DNA of 64,000 bases from Methylobacterium sp. C25 (lineage in GTDB: Bacteria; Pseudomonadota; Alphaproteobacteria; Rhizobiales; Beijerinckiaceae): NCBI RefSeq assembly GCF_021352225.1, contig NZ_JAAUVI010000002.1, positions 496,001 to 560,000 of the forward strand. The letters are read 5' to 3'. The notes under the pieces were generated by a model. It worked only from the letters and a program-made list of their open reading frames with translations, did no database searches and was not told the origin of the DNA. The position numbers were made by a program, and so were the translations under genes. This document shows positions 17,996 to 27,266 of the stretch, one piece after another. How positions within the stretch are numbered: position 1 is the stretch's first letter; each line of letters starts with the position of its first letter.

Positions 17996-18368
17996 GGCGT
18001 GATCCTTTTCGATTGCATGATCGGGAACGACAAAGGCCGCCCAAAGCGGACGGCCCGAAATCGAACCCAGTACGCCCCTGCCTCCAAGGGTGTCGGGGGG
18101 CGTGGCGAGGCACATACAGGGGGTTGCCCCGGAAGGCAATCCAGAGGGTCGCGCGCGAAGCCGATGAAATCCATTACTCGCGCCGACGGCGAGATTTCTC
18201 GCTTCAAGTCGACAAAAATAATTTCTGCGCAATTGGGATTAAAACGCGCGCACCGCCAAAATGAAAATTGCCAAGAAACGTACGAAACCGCACCGTTTTC
18301 TCTCGACTTTTATTTGGAACATGTCGCGCAAAACTTGCGTTTCTCGCCCAAATCAAAGGAGGAATACC
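17996..18368. other. 373-base divergent intergenic region before rplY and a small secreted-protein gene
   Basis: No gene is supported here. The rplY-proximal half is GC-rich and contains a terminator-like hairpin; the other half (about 18190-18350) is clearly AT-richer, with runs such as GACAAAAATAATTTC and CTTTTATTTGG. That half likely carries the promoter of the small secreted protein. Confidence 0.6.
18035..18055 (-). promoter_or_regulatory. Terminator-like hairpin in the rplY leader
   Basis: Read on the minus strand, GGCCGTCC-GCTTT-GGGCGGCC forms an 8-pair stem (one G-U) followed by TTTGT, 40 bases upstream of the rplY start. No minus-strand gene lies upstream, so it would sit inside the rplY 5' leader and could attenuate it. 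Confidence 0.45.
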
Positions 18369-18617
18369 ATGAAACGGATCTCACTCGCCGTCGCGACCTC
18401 GCTCGCCTTGATGAGCGTGGCATTTGCCGAGGACAAAGCGGCTCAGCCGAGCACGGGCACCCCGGCCATGAAGGCCGAGGATGGCAAGATGAAGGGGCCG
18501 CCGAATGCGGCCGGCTACGAGAAGCGTGAAGGCGACGCTACCGCCACGACTGCCCCATCGGGTGGTGCGGCTGCCGCGAAGGCCACCGGCGAGGACAAGA
18601 AGGACGGCAAAAAATAA
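18369..18617 (+). CDS. Small secreted protein of unknown function
   Basis: An 82-residue protein with a clear signal peptide (MKRISLAVATSLALMSVAFA, predicted cut before EDK) and a very strong AAAGGAGG ribosome binding site. The mature part is about 60 residues, hydrophilic, low-complexity, rich in Lys, Ala and Gly, ending DKKDGKK. A perfect terminator follows. I recognise no domain. The strong translation signals and its own terminator suggest an abundant periplasmic product. Confidence 0.72.
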   Translation: MKRISLAVATSLALMSVAFAEDKAAQPSTGTPAMKAEDGKMKGPPNAAGYEKREGDATATTAPSGGAAAAKATGEDKKDGKK

Positions 18618-18644
18618 GTTGAGCCGCAAGTCGATTGTGGTCGA

Positions 18645-18673
18645 GGCCGCCGGGGAAAGCCGGCGGCCTTTTT
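18645..18673 (+). terminator. Rho-independent terminator
   Basis: GGCCGCCGG and CCGGCGGCC form a perfect 9-pair stem with a GGAAAG loop followed by five Ts, 27 bases after the small secreted-protein gene. Confidence 0.9.
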
Positions 18674-18819
18674 CGTATCTGGCACGAATTGCGGCTCGGT
18701 CCGGCAGCTCGAAGTGAAATCTTGCTTGGGGAATGGCTGCGCTGGGCAACTTCCCTTGCTGGACCGCCCCCCTAAGTGCAATGACGCCGCCGACCAGCTT
18801 GCTTCGATAAAGGCCCGCG

Positions 18820-20322
18820 ATGTTTCCTAAGCCGCACGCCTCTCTCACGCCGAACACCTTCGAGTTCGAGCAACTGCCCCTGGTCAAGCCCACGGGCTTC
18901 CGCGAGTACGATGCGCGCTGGCTCTTCCCGAAAGAGATCAACCTGATGGGGGTTCAGGCGCTGGGCCTCGGCATCGGCACTCTGGTCCACGAGATGGGGG
19001 TACGCCCGGATATCGTGACGGGCCACGATTTCCGCTCCTATTCCTCCTCGATCAAACTCGCGCTCATCGCCGGCATGCAGGCGGCGGGCTTGCGGGTAAA
19101 AGATGTCGGCCTCGCGCTCTCGCCGATGGCCTATTTCGGCCAGTTCGCACTGGACTGCCCTTGCGTGGCGATGGTTACTGCCTCGCACAACGACAATGGC
19201 TGGACTGGCGTGAAGATGGGCGCCAACCGCCCGATGACCTTCGGCCCCGAGGAGATGGGCCGGCTCAAAGAGATCGTCACTGGCGGCACTTTCCAGTACC
19301 GTGACGGTGGCTCCTATGAGTTCGTTGAAGGCTTCCTCGACACTTACCTCGCCGACCTCAAAAGCCGCGCCAAGCCGATCACCCGCAAACTAAAAGTCGT
19401 CGCCGCCTGCGGCAACGGCACGGCCGGAGCCTTCGCGCCTAAGCTCTTGGATTCGCTCGGCGTCGAGGTCGTGCCGCTCGACGTTACGCCCGACTACACC
19501 TTCCCGCGCTACAACCCGAACCCCGAAGACATGGAGATGCTCCACGCCATCGCGCACGCGGTGAAGGAGCATGGCGCCGATGTCGGCCTCGGCTTCGATG
19601 GTGACGGCGACCGTTGCGGTGTCGTCGACAACGAGGGCGAGGAGATTTTTGCCGACAAGATCGGCGTGATGCTGGCGCGTGATCTGTCGAAGCTGCACCC
19701 AGGCGCGACCTTCGTGGTCGATGTGAAGTCGACCGGTCTCTACAACACCGATCCGGAGCTGCAGCAGCAGGCGGTGAAGGCCGATTACTGGAAGACCGGC
19801 CATTCCTACATCAAGCGCCGGGTCAACGAGCTCGGCGCGCTGGCCGGCTTCGAGAAGTCCGGTCACTTCTTCTTCAACGAGCCGATCGGCCGCGGCTACG
19901 ACGACGGCCTGCTCACGGCGATCGCCGTGATAGAGATGCTCGACCGCAATCCCGGAAGTTCGATGGCCGATCTCTATCGGGCGCTGCCAAAGACCTGGGG
20001 CTCGCCGACCATGTCGCCGCATTGCGACGATGAGGTGAAATACGGCGTCGTCGAGAAGGTCACTCAGCGCTTCCAGCAGATGAAGGATGCCGGCGAGACC
20101 GTCGGTGGCGCCAAGATCACCGACCTCGTCACGGTCAACGGCGTGCGCGTCTCGACGGAGGACGGCACCTGGGGCCTGGTGAGGGCCTCGTCCAACAAGC
20201 CGGAGTTGGTGGTGGTGATCGAGAGCCCAGTCTCGGAAGCCCGGCTCCACGAGATGTTCAAGGCCGTCGACGGCATCCTTCGCGAGAACGAAGGCATCGG
20301 CGCCTACAACCAGACGATCTAA
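18820..20322 (+). CDS. Phosphomannomutase/phosphoglucomutase
   Basis: A 500-residue alpha-D-phosphohexomutase. The phosphoserine loop is VTASHNDNGWTGVK, the metal-binding loop GFDGDGDRCGVVD, the sugar-binding loop GFEKSGHFFF and the phosphate-binding C-terminal domain VRASSNKPELVVVIES. This AlgC/ManB-like enzyme interconverts hexose 1- and 6-phosphates for exopolysaccharide and LPS precursors. It stands alone; substrate preference (mannose or glucose) is not readable. Confidence 0.93.
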   Translation: MFPKPHASLTPNTFEFEQLPLVKPTGFREYDARWLFPKEINLMGVQALGLGIGTLVHEMGVRPDIVTGHDFRSYSSSIKLALIAGMQAAGLRVKDVGLALSPMAYFGQFALDCPCVAMVTASHNDNGWTGVKMGANRPMTFGPEEMGRLKEIVTGGTFQYRDGGSYEFVEGFLDTYLADLKSRAKPITRKLKVVAACGNGTAGAFAPKLLDSLGVEVVPLDVTPDYTFPRYNPNPEDMEMLHAIAHAVKEHGADVGLGFDGDGDRCGVVDNEGEEIFADKIGVMLARDLSKLHPGATFVVDVKSTGLYNTDPELQQQAVKADYWKTGHSYIKRRVNELGALAGFEKSGHFFFNEPIGRGYDDGLLTAIAVIEMLDRNPGSSMADLYRALPKTWGSPTMSPHCDDEVKYGVVEKVTQRFQQMKDAGETVGGAKITDLVTVNGVRVSTEDGTWGLVRASSNKPELVVVIESPVSEARLHEMFKAVDGILRENEGIGAYNQTI

Positions 20323-20395
20323 GGCACGGGACAGTTGGCCGCGTTGCGGCCTCCCCGCTTTGGATTTGCTGCGCTCGCGGCGACGGTCGCGAGCG

Positions 20396-20959
20396 TTAGC
20401 GTCCCGCTGGAGCCTGACTACCGGGGGCGCCGGGCGCGGTCAGGGGGATGGACGCGCCTGAGGCCAGTTGGCTCCTCCTGTCGGCCTGCCCGCTCACCTC
20501 GTTGAACCATGGGATGCTGTCGCCAAGAACCGCAGCCGGCTGACAGCGAGGCGCGCAGATGTAGGAGTTGCGGCCTTCGGCTCCGCGCTGCACGGAGACG
20601 ATCGAAGTCATCGGCGCTTGGACGGTGATGGATGCCTCGGTGATCAGCGTACCCTTCGCGTCGAGCGCGATCAGGTTGGTCGTGCCAAGGCTCTTGCCGG
20701 TGAGAATCGCCACACCGCCCGGCCGCGAGGTGACATCGGCGATAGCCGGATTGCCGACGACGACGGTCGCCGTCTGCTCGGGCAGCCGAACCACCTTGGC
20801 ATTATCGACCATCACGGAGATGACGTCGGAATCAGACAGGCCGCCAGCAGCCTGGCTTGCACCTGCTACCACGAGGCCCGCGACCAGCATGAGCCCGCCG
20901 GCCAGCAAGCGGCGGCCGGCGCGCACGCCTCGCAGGGATGAGCTCGGGACACGACGCAT
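20396..20959 (-). CDS. Pilus assembly N-terminal-domain protein (CpaC/secretin N-like)
   Basis: The 187-residue protein starts MRRVPSSSLRGVRAG and has a signal peptide (LLAGGLMLVAGLVVAGASQA). The next 75 residues match the pilus/secretin N-terminal domain found at the front of CpaC: SVMVDNAKVVRLPEQTATVV, NPAIADVTSRPGGVAILTGK and GTTNLIALDAKG. No secretin barrel follows; the tail is short, with two Cys (CAPRC) and a Pro/Ala-rich end. Such stand-alone N-domain proteins are common in Methylobacterium-like genomes. No tad or cpa gene lies nearby. An alternative ATG exists at 21031. Confidence 0.72.
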   Translation of the reverse strand: MRRVPSSSLRGVRAGRRLLAGGLMLVAGLVVAGASQAAGGLSDSDVISVMVDNAKVVRLPEQTATVVVGNPAIADVTSRPGGVAILTGKSLGTTNLIALDAKGTLITEASITVQAPMTSIVSVQRGAEGRNSYICAPRCQPAAVLGDSIPWFNEVSGQADRRSQLASGASIPLTAPGAPGSQAPAGR

Positions 20960-21414
20960 GATGCGGAGGCTCTCGCTGGTCTCGACAGGCCGGAGACCCG
21001 CCCGGGGCGACATCGTCCAGCGCGCCATCATTCGTCGGGATTGGTGAAGGAAGGGCTAATGGGGGGCATCAGACGCGCCTTCGCGAACCCAACGTCTCGC
21101 TTAGTCGCCGCCGAACCAAGGAGCACGATCGATCGTCGATCCGACAGCAGGGCAATTGCTCGCGATCGAGACGGGCGCTTTCTGGGCCGCGAGCAAAAAC
21201 TTCGGAAACGCTCAGCCTTTGTCGGCTTCACTTGGTCGGCAACGCAGAAGTGCGCATTCGCACCGCAAAAAGAGAACTCGCGATGCAGTGATGAAATTGC
21301 GGTTAACAACGAGAACTTCGCGGAACTTTATTCGCGCAATCCCCGTTGCGATCGTACGGCCGAGCTTTTTGCCTGACGGCCGGACTGGCTCGGCCCTTGG
21401 GTCGGGAGGCAACG
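20960..21414. other. 455-base region without a recognised gene
   Basis: It lies between divergent genes. Short frames occur on both strands but none has a recognisable product. GC content drops from about 21230 to 21370 (for example GAACTTTATTCGCG), consistent with promoters for the small gene that follows. I see no tRNA, repeat or strong hairpin. Confidence 0.4.
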
Positions 21415-21630
21415 ATGCCGCTGTTCGACACTAAGACGCTCGACACCGATTTCGACGGCGCGGCCCTGCTCGCGTCCGTATTATACGCGACGTCCGAGGC
21501 GAAGGCAGAGGCCCGTGCACGCGGACTGGAGCGGCTGGCCCGTGCCGGATCGCTCGCCGATGCGCCCGAGTCCGCGCCCCCTCCCCGGGCCGAATGCGCC
21601 AGAGCGCAGGCGGCCGATCACATAGCCTGA
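21415..21630 (+). CDS. Small hypothetical protein
   Basis: A 71-residue frame with a GGGAGG ribosome binding site six bases before the ATG. The sequence is MPLFDTKTLDTDFDGAALLA followed by an Ala/Glu/Arg-rich helical stretch and a Pro-rich bend (ESAPPPRAE). I recognise no family. It stops five bases before the stop codon of the convergent gene. The good ribosome site is the main evidence. Confidence 0.5.
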   Translation: MPLFDTKTLDTDFDGAALLASVLYATSEAKAEARARGLERLARAGSLADAPESAPPPRAECARAQAADHIA

Positions 21631-21634
21631 TCGC

Positions 21635-22495
21635 CTACCAGGTCTGCGGGGTGATGACGCCCTGCTTCGTCACAACGACCCAAACACGGCCGCGGCGCTC
21701 GATCGCCTCGACACGCCCGACGCCTGGCACAGTGTCGCCTCGAGCCACTTCGAGCAGTCGGCGCTTACGATCTTCGAGCATGGCGACGCCGTCATAAACG
21801 TCGCGCAGTGCCCACGCTTCCACAGTTTCGGTCTTGGGCTTCGTGTCCGCGATGCTGCCAGTCTGAGTCGGCTCGGCCTTCGGCGTCGAGGCTGTTGTGG
21901 CCGGGCTGGTCGTCTGCTGGGCTGCAACGGGCTGAGCAGGGCGCTTCTCGATGGCGGCTGCGGGCGCCGCAGCCGATGCTGCCTGCTCCCGCTCGGCGCG
22001 GGCGACGCGATCGCCCAGAGCGGCGAGCTTCTTGTCGAGACCCTGCTCAAGGCGCGTTACGCGATCGGTCAGGCTTGGCGCGATGGTCTTGATGTCCGTG
22101 CGGGCGGCGGAGGTCGTCTCGCGCAGCGTGCCCAGCGCCGTGGAGAGATGTGCGATCTCTGACTTCAGCCGGCCTGCTTCGGAACGGTTAGCGTCCAGCG
22201 CAGCCTCGATGCGGCTGAGTGCGTCGCCCGAGCGCTCGCGTGGCGCTGCCATCATACCGAAGGCGGTTCCGACGACCAGCGCCACCGTCGCGACGGCGGC
22301 GAGTCGGCCATCGACGGGTAGGGCCCAGCGTTTCGCAGACGCCACCGGTGGAACCGATGCCGCGGCAGCCGGCGCAGTCGCGGCCTTCCGTTCGGACTTG
22401 CCGGCCACGGCGTTCTTGAGAAGTTCCGCGGGCGAAGACTTGGTCGCGCCGGCCGTCTTGTCCTCGACCTTTGCGCTCTCGACCGATCCCGTCAT
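21635..22495 (-). CDS. Membrane-anchored coiled-coil protein of unknown function
   Basis: The 286-residue protein starts MTGSVESAKVEDKTAG. A cytoplasmic Lys/Ala/Ser-rich N-terminus of about 70 residues precedes one membrane segment (LAAVATVALVVGTAFGMMA), then a coiled coil (about 100-180, with ALDANRSEAGRLKSEIAHL) and an Ala/Thr/Pro linker. The last 60 residues are conserved-looking and end in WALRDVYDGVAMLEDRKRR and RRGRVWVVVTKQGVITPQTW, a small beta domain. Similar bitopic proteins are annotated hypothetical in Rhizobiales. Function is not known to me. It converges on the small gene upstream. Confidence 0.68.
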   Translation of the reverse strand: MTGSVESAKVEDKTAGATKSSPAELLKNAVAGKSERKAATAPAAAASVPPVASAKRWALPVDGRLAAVATVALVVGTAFGMMAAPRERSGDALSRIEAALDANRSEAGRLKSEIAHLSTALGTLRETTSAARTDIKTIAPSLTDRVTRLEQGLDKKLAALGDRVARAEREQAASAAAPAAAIEKRPAQPVAAQQTTSPATTASTPKAEPTQTGSIADTKPKTETVEAWALRDVYDGVAMLEDRKRRLLEVARGDTVPGVGRVEAIERRGRVWVVVTKQGVITPQTW

Positions 22496-22586
22496 GGCCC
22501 AACTTCCTGATTGTCTCAGGAAGCATTGGTTAAGCACGTTTGTTTACTGAAGGGTTACCGACAGTGCCGGGACCAGATTGCCGAGG

Positions 22587-24686
22587 CTAAGCCGCCCGCA
22601 CCAATCCTCGCTTCTTGAGGAGCGGTCCAGTGCTCGGCAGGCGTCCGCGAAATGCCGTGTAGGCGTCTCGAGGGTCGCGCAAATTGCCGGCGCCGTAGAC
22701 GAAACGGCGCAGCCGCGTCGCCGTCTCGGGGTCGAAGATGTCGCCGGCCTCGCGGAAGGCGTCGAACGCATCGGCGTCGAGCACTTCGGACCAGAGATAG
22801 CTGTAGTAGCCGGCCGCGTAGCCCTCGCCCGAGAAAATGTGCGCGAAGTGCGGCGAGCGATGCCTCATCGAAATCTCGGCCGGCATAGCGATGCGCTTCA
22901 ACGCTTCGGCCTCGAAGGCGAGTACGTCGAGTCCGGCCTCGCCGGCCGCCGAGAGGTGCAGCGTCATGTCGACGATGGCTGAGGAGGTATACTCGACCGT
23001 GGCGAAGCCCTGGTTGAAGGTACGGGCCGCGAGCAGCCGCGTCAGCAACTCCTCCGGCATCGGCTCGCCGGTTCGGTAGTGGCGAGCATGCTGGCGCAGC
23101 ACTTCCGGCTGTTCGAGCCAATGCTCGTAGAGCTGCGAGGGCAGCTCTACGAAATCGCCCGAGACGGCAGTGCCGGCGAGAAGCGGATAGGTCACATCGG
23201 ACAATAGCCCGTGCAAGGCGTGGCCGAACTCGTGGAACAGCGTGCGGGCATCGTCGAAGGAGAGCAGCGTCGGCTCGCCCCGCGGCGCCTTGGCGAAGTT
23301 CATCACGTTGACGATGATCGGCTTCACGTCGCCGGAGAGCCGCTCCTGAGAGCGGAAGGCGCTCATCCAGGCACCGCTGCGCTTGGAGGCTCGAGCGAAG
23401 TAATCACCGAGGAAAAGGCCGACTTCCGAGCCGTCCGCATTCGTCACCGACCACGCCCGCACGTCGGGATGGTAGCGCGGCAGCTCGCGCACCTCCTCGA
23501 AGCGCAAGCCAAAGAGCTGTGAAGCGGTATCGAAGGCCGCCTGGATCATGCCCTCGAGCGGCAAGTACGGCTTGATCTCCGACTCGTCGAGGTCGTGTTC
23601 GGCGCGCCGGAGCTTCTCGGCATAGTGGCGCCAGTCATGCGCCTGGATGGCGAAGTTACTGCCCTCGGCCTGCACCAAGGCCTGTAGGCGATCGCGCTCA
23701 TTTGAGGCGCGCTGCAGGGCTGGTGCCCAGACCTCGCGCAATAGGTCCATGGCGGCGTCGGGTGAGCCCGCCATGGTGTCGTCGAGCTTGAAATGCGCGA
23801 AGCTATCAAAGCCGAGCAGTCGCGCCCGTTCAGCTCGGAGCGCTACGATCTCCGCGATGATCGCGCTGTTGTCTGTTTCGCCCCCGGTCTCGCCGCGATG
23901 CGTCCAGGCCTGATAGGCGCGCTCGCGCAGGTCGCGACGAGTCGAGAAGACCAGGAAGGGCTCGATCAGTGAGCGCGATAGCGTGATGAGGTGGCCATGC
24001 TCGCCGCCGCGCTCGAAGGCGGCCTCGGCAGCCGCCTCTCGTAGAAATGGCGGCAGCCCGGCGAGATCGTCCTCGCCCTTGAGCGGCAGCGTAAAGCCAC
24101 TCTCGTCAGCCAGGAGGTTCTGGCTGAACCGCGTCCCGAGTTCCGCCATGCGGCTCGCGATCTCGGCGACGCGCTCCTTGGCCTCCGGCCCAAGATCGGC
24201 CCCGGCGCGGCGGAAGCGGATGCGATAGCGGTCGAGCACCCGCCGCTCTTCCTCGCCAAGGTTCTCCGCATCCGCATCAACCCGAGAAATGCGCGCCCAG
24301 AGATCGGGGTTCAGGTAGACCGCGCTCGAATGGCGCGCGAGCTTCGGCCCTACCTCGCGCTCAATCGCCTGCAAGGCAGGGCTGGTATTGCTGCCAGTGA
24401 GATTGAAGAAGGTGGAGGCGACGCGGGTGAGGCCTTTACCGGCGCGTTCCATCGCGCCGATGGTATTGTCGAAGCTCGGCTGCCGCTTGTCTGCAGCGAT
24501 CGCCGCGATCTCGGCCTGGTGCACGTCCAATGCATGCGCGAAGGCCGAGCTGAAATGCTCCGGTGTGATGCGCTCGAACGGAGCCAACCCGTACGGCGTC
24601 GACCATTGCGCTTCGTCGAACGGGTTGGAGCCCGCGCCGTTACCCCCGGATTCGGATAGCTTTTCGCGCAGGGTATCGGCAGTCAT
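22587..24686 (-). CDS. M3 family metallopeptidase (oligopeptidase A/Dcp-like)
   Basis: The 699-residue cytoplasmic zinc peptidase has the M3 signature TLFHEFGHALHGLLSDV, giving the HExxH-type zinc ligands, and the downstream FVELPSQLYEHW motif contributing the third ligand. The overall length and the N-terminal FDEAQWSTPYGLAPFERITP match oligopeptidase A/peptidyl-dipeptidase Dcp, which degrade short peptides and signal peptides. I start at the ATG of MTADTLREKL; a TTG seven codons upstream is possible. OpA versus Dcp cannot be separated by eye. Confidence 0.92.
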   Translation of the reverse strand: MTADTLREKLSESGGNGAGSNPFDEAQWSTPYGLAPFERITPEHFSSAFAHALDVHQAEIAAIAADKRQPSFDNTIGAMERAGKGLTRVASTFFNLTGSNTSPALQAIEREVGPKLARHSSAVYLNPDLWARISRVDADAENLGEEERRVLDRYRIRFRRAGADLGPEAKERVAEIASRMAELGTRFSQNLLADESGFTLPLKGEDDLAGLPPFLREAAAEAAFERGGEHGHLITLSRSLIEPFLVFSTRRDLRERAYQAWTHRGETGGETDNSAIIAEIVALRAERARLLGFDSFAHFKLDDTMAGSPDAAMDLLREVWAPALQRASNERDRLQALVQAEGSNFAIQAHDWRHYAEKLRRAEHDLDESEIKPYLPLEGMIQAAFDTASQLFGLRFEEVRELPRYHPDVRAWSVTNADGSEVGLFLGDYFARASKRSGAWMSAFRSQERLSGDVKPIIVNVMNFAKAPRGEPTLLSFDDARTLFHEFGHALHGLLSDVTYPLLAGTAVSGDFVELPSQLYEHWLEQPEVLRQHARHYRTGEPMPEELLTRLLAARTFNQGFATVEYTSSAIVDMTLHLSAAGEAGLDVLAFEAEALKRIAMPAEISMRHRSPHFAHIFSGEGYAAGYYSYLWSEVLDADAFDAFREAGDIFDPETATRLRRFVYGAGNLRDPRDAYTAFRGRLPSTGPLLKKRGLVRAA

Positions 24687-24876
24687 CGACTTCCTCGTCT
24701 TCGGCAATTCAAGCCATTCCGAAGATAGGTCCGGTGTCTGCGGCGCGCAAAGCCGTCAGCGGTGTCGAAAGGCAACGGCCGTGACGTTTCTGCCCTAGCG
24801 GCGCGGGAGGAATGCTCCGCACCGTGCCGCCTCGCGGCCGCGATGGCCGCGCGATGGCCGATAACCGGACTGCACG

Positions 24877-25980
24877 ATGCGCCCGCCCTCGCACCATCCT
24901 CGCGACCTGCTTGTGTCTCTGCTGGCAGTAGCCATGCTGACCGCCTCACCGGCGGCCGCAGAGGAAGCACAGCCGCTCCCGACTTGCCGACCGACCGTTG
25001 CGGTCCCGCCACCCGAACCGCCGACGCGGCCAGAGGGACTGGCGGCAGAGCGGACGCCGAACCCGCCAATCGCGGCTACTCCACTGCCGCCACAGAGGCC
25101 GGCTGAACTCGTCGGGGCGCCTGGGACACCGGCGACGACGGATGAGCCTTCGCAAGGGCCTGCGCAAACTCCGCCAACGCCACCAGCGCGGCCAGCCGAC
25201 TTGTCGGCGGAGCGAGCACTTCAGTTGAAGGTCGTGCCGCCGACACCGGCGAAGCTTCCAAGCTGCATTCCGACCGTGGAAGGAACTCCCGTGCCACCGG
25301 ACCGTCCGGCGGGTCTCTCTCAAGACGCTACGCCGGCACCAACACTTCCGCCGCCCGTATCGCCGGAGGAAGCGCCCCTTCCGCCGGCCCGCCCGCCCGA
25401 ATTATCCGGGGAGGAAGCGGCCAGGCTGGCCGCGGCAGCGCCCGAGGATGCCGAGTGCCTGCATCGCCTCGACGCGCTGGGCGTGACCTATGCCAAACTC
25501 ACTCCTACCGTGAACGGCCAATGCAGTCTGCCGCATCCGCTCAGCGTTGGCGCGCTCGGGAATGGCATCGACATCGGAGGCTCTACGGTCATGACCTGCC
25601 GCCTCGCTGAGGGAATGATGCGATGGACGGCGCAGGTGCAGCAGATCGCCCAGAAGGAACTCGGTGAGACGCTGAAGGGCATAACCCTGGGCGGCACGTA
25701 TGTTTGCCGTGGGCAGAACCACGGGCTGGAGGCGCAGCTCAGCGAACATTCCTTCGCCAATGCCGCCGACGTGATGAGCTTCACCTTCGCCAAGCGGGCG
25801 CCCATCTCGGTCGGCACCTTGCCTGATGGTTCGAAGGAGGCAGCCTTCCTCTCGGCCGTGCGGAAGACAGCCTGCGACGACTTCACCACTGTGCTCGGGC
25901 CCGGCTCGGACGAGCATCACGCCAATCACCTGCATCTCGATCAGCGCGAGCGAAAGGCAGGGTACCGGCTCTGTCAGTAG
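24877..25980 (+). CDS. Secreted proline-rich protein with extensin-like C-terminal domain
   Basis: The 367-residue protein has a signal peptide (LLVSLLAVAMLTASPAAA) and about 150 residues of low-complexity Pro-rich sequence with a repeated PPxRPxxL unit (PPTRPEGL, PPQRPAEL, PPARPADL, PPDRPAGL, PPARPPEL). The last 175 residues are the extensin-like C-terminal domain: ECLHRLDALGVTY, CSLPHPLSV, YVCRGQNHGLEAQLSEHSFANAAD-type core and DEHHANHLHLDQ. The SEHSFANAAD and HHxNHLHLD motifs recall the zinc site of LAS-type D-Ala-D-Ala peptidases. It probably acts on or binds the cell wall. Upstream of an L,D-transpeptidase. Confidence 0.83.
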   Translation: MRPPSHHPRDLLVSLLAVAMLTASPAAAEEAQPLPTCRPTVAVPPPEPPTRPEGLAAERTPNPPIAATPLPPQRPAELVGAPGTPATTDEPSQGPAQTPPTPPARPADLSAERALQLKVVPPTPAKLPSCIPTVEGTPVPPDRPAGLSQDATPAPTLPPPVSPEEAPLPPARPPELSGEEAARLAAAAPEDAECLHRLDALGVTYAKLTPTVNGQCSLPHPLSVGALGNGIDIGGSTVMTCRLAEGMMRWTAQVQQIAQKELGETLKGITLGGTYVCRGQNHGLEAQLSEHSFANAADVMSFTFAKRAPISVGTLPDGSKEAAFLSAVRKTACDDFTTVLGPGSDEHHANHLHLDQRERKAGYRLCQ

Positions 25981-26100
25981 CCGATGGTGAGCGGAACGGC
26001 CTTCGCTCGCAGGTATCTGGCGAACTGAAGGAACGGGGCCCGTCGCCCGAAACTTATCGATCGCGGCGACACAGTCCGCCGATGAGGTTCGACGGCAGTC

Positions 26101-27171
26101 ATGAGCGGATATCGGGTGTGCGCCGGCGTCGTCCTGTTGGGGCTGTCGTGTGTCGCAGGCCCTGCCTGGGCAAAGAAGCCCCAGGCACCCGAGCCCGCGC
26201 CACTCACGATCGACGCCGTCAACGGTGCGGCTTTCACCGAGCTGAAGCTCGATAAGTCGTCAGTGGCGAAACCTCGGCGCCAAGGCAGGGACGTCCGCCC
26301 AGATCCCTTGCTGATAAAGGTTCAGGTGCTGCTCGACCGCGCCCGGTTCTCGCCTGGCGCGATCGATGGGCGCGACGGCGATAGCCTCAGGGGCGCACTC
26401 GCAGATTATGCCGCAGCGCAGGGGCTACCGGCTACTGGCAACCTCGACCGTGTGCTGTTCGACAGGCTGCAGGCGACGAGCGCTGATCCGGTCGTAATGC
26501 GCTACGTGATCACCGACGACGACGTCCGGGGTCCTTTCGCCAAGATCCCGGCGAAGCTTGAAGAACAGCGCGATCTTAAGGCGATGGACTACACCAATGT
26601 CCGCGAGATGTTGGCCGAGCGCTTCCACATGCAGCGGGATCTGCTCTCCGCGCTCAACCCCGGCAAGCCACTCGATCAGCCTGGTATCGAGATCACCGTT
26701 GCGGCCGTGCCACCACTTGAACGTGGCAAGCCGAAGGACTCGCCGGCGGCGCCGAAGGTAGCGCGGATCGAGGTCGACAAGCGGGCGCGCAGGGTCCAGG
26801 CCTTTGGTGGGGACGGCGCGCTCCTGCGCAGCTATCCCGCTTCGATCGGCAGCGAGGAAAAGCCTGCGCCGACCGGCAGCCTCAAGGCGACACGGGCCGC
26901 CTTTGACCCGTGGTACACCTACAACCCAAAATATGCGTTCAAGGGAGTGAAGACCCGTCGCAGCTTCAAGATTGCTCCGGGTCCGAACAACCCGGTGGGT
27001 TTGGTCTGGATTGACCTGTCGATCCCCTCCTACGGCATCCACGGCACCCCGGAGCCCGAGAAGGTCGGTAAGACCGAGTCCCACGGCTGCATCCGGTTGA
27101 CGAACTGGGACGCCCGCGACCTCGCCAGCCACGTCGAAAAAAACGCGAAGGTCGACTTTTTGGAGAAGTAG
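26101..27171 (+). CDS. L,D-transpeptidase (YkuD) with peptidoglycan-binding domain
   Basis: The 356-residue protein has a signal peptide (VVLLGLSCVAGPAWA), a peptidoglycan-binding domain around residues 65-125 (LLIKVQVLLDRARFSPGAID), and a YkuD catalytic domain. The active site is HGTPEPEKVGKTESHGCIRL, with the catalytic Cys in SHGCIRL and the first His in GIHGTP. Such enzymes form 3-3 cross-links or attach proteins to peptidoglycan in the periplasm. Next to an extensin-like protein gene, which hints at shared envelope work, though the two are separated by 120 bases. Confidence 0.93.
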   Translation: MSGYRVCAGVVLLGLSCVAGPAWAKKPQAPEPAPLTIDAVNGAAFTELKLDKSSVAKPRRQGRDVRPDPLLIKVQVLLDRARFSPGAIDGRDGDSLRGALADYAAAQGLPATGNLDRVLFDRLQATSADPVVMRYVITDDDVRGPFAKIPAKLEEQRDLKAMDYTNVREMLAERFHMQRDLLSALNPGKPLDQPGIEITVAAVPPLERGKPKDSPAAPKVARIEVDKRARRVQAFGGDGALLRSYPASIGSEEKPAPTGSLKATRAAFDPWYTYNPKYAFKGVKTRRSFKIAPGPNNPVGLVWIDLSIPSYGIHGTPEPEKVGKTESHGCIRLTNWDARDLASHVEKNAKVDFLEK

Positions 27172-27266
27172 GGGTCCTCGCCTCGTTCCCCTCGATGTGA
27201 TGCGGGCAGGGTAATGTCGAGGCCGAGTTTTCGCCAGAAGCCAGCCCAAGAACGAAGCTACGATCG

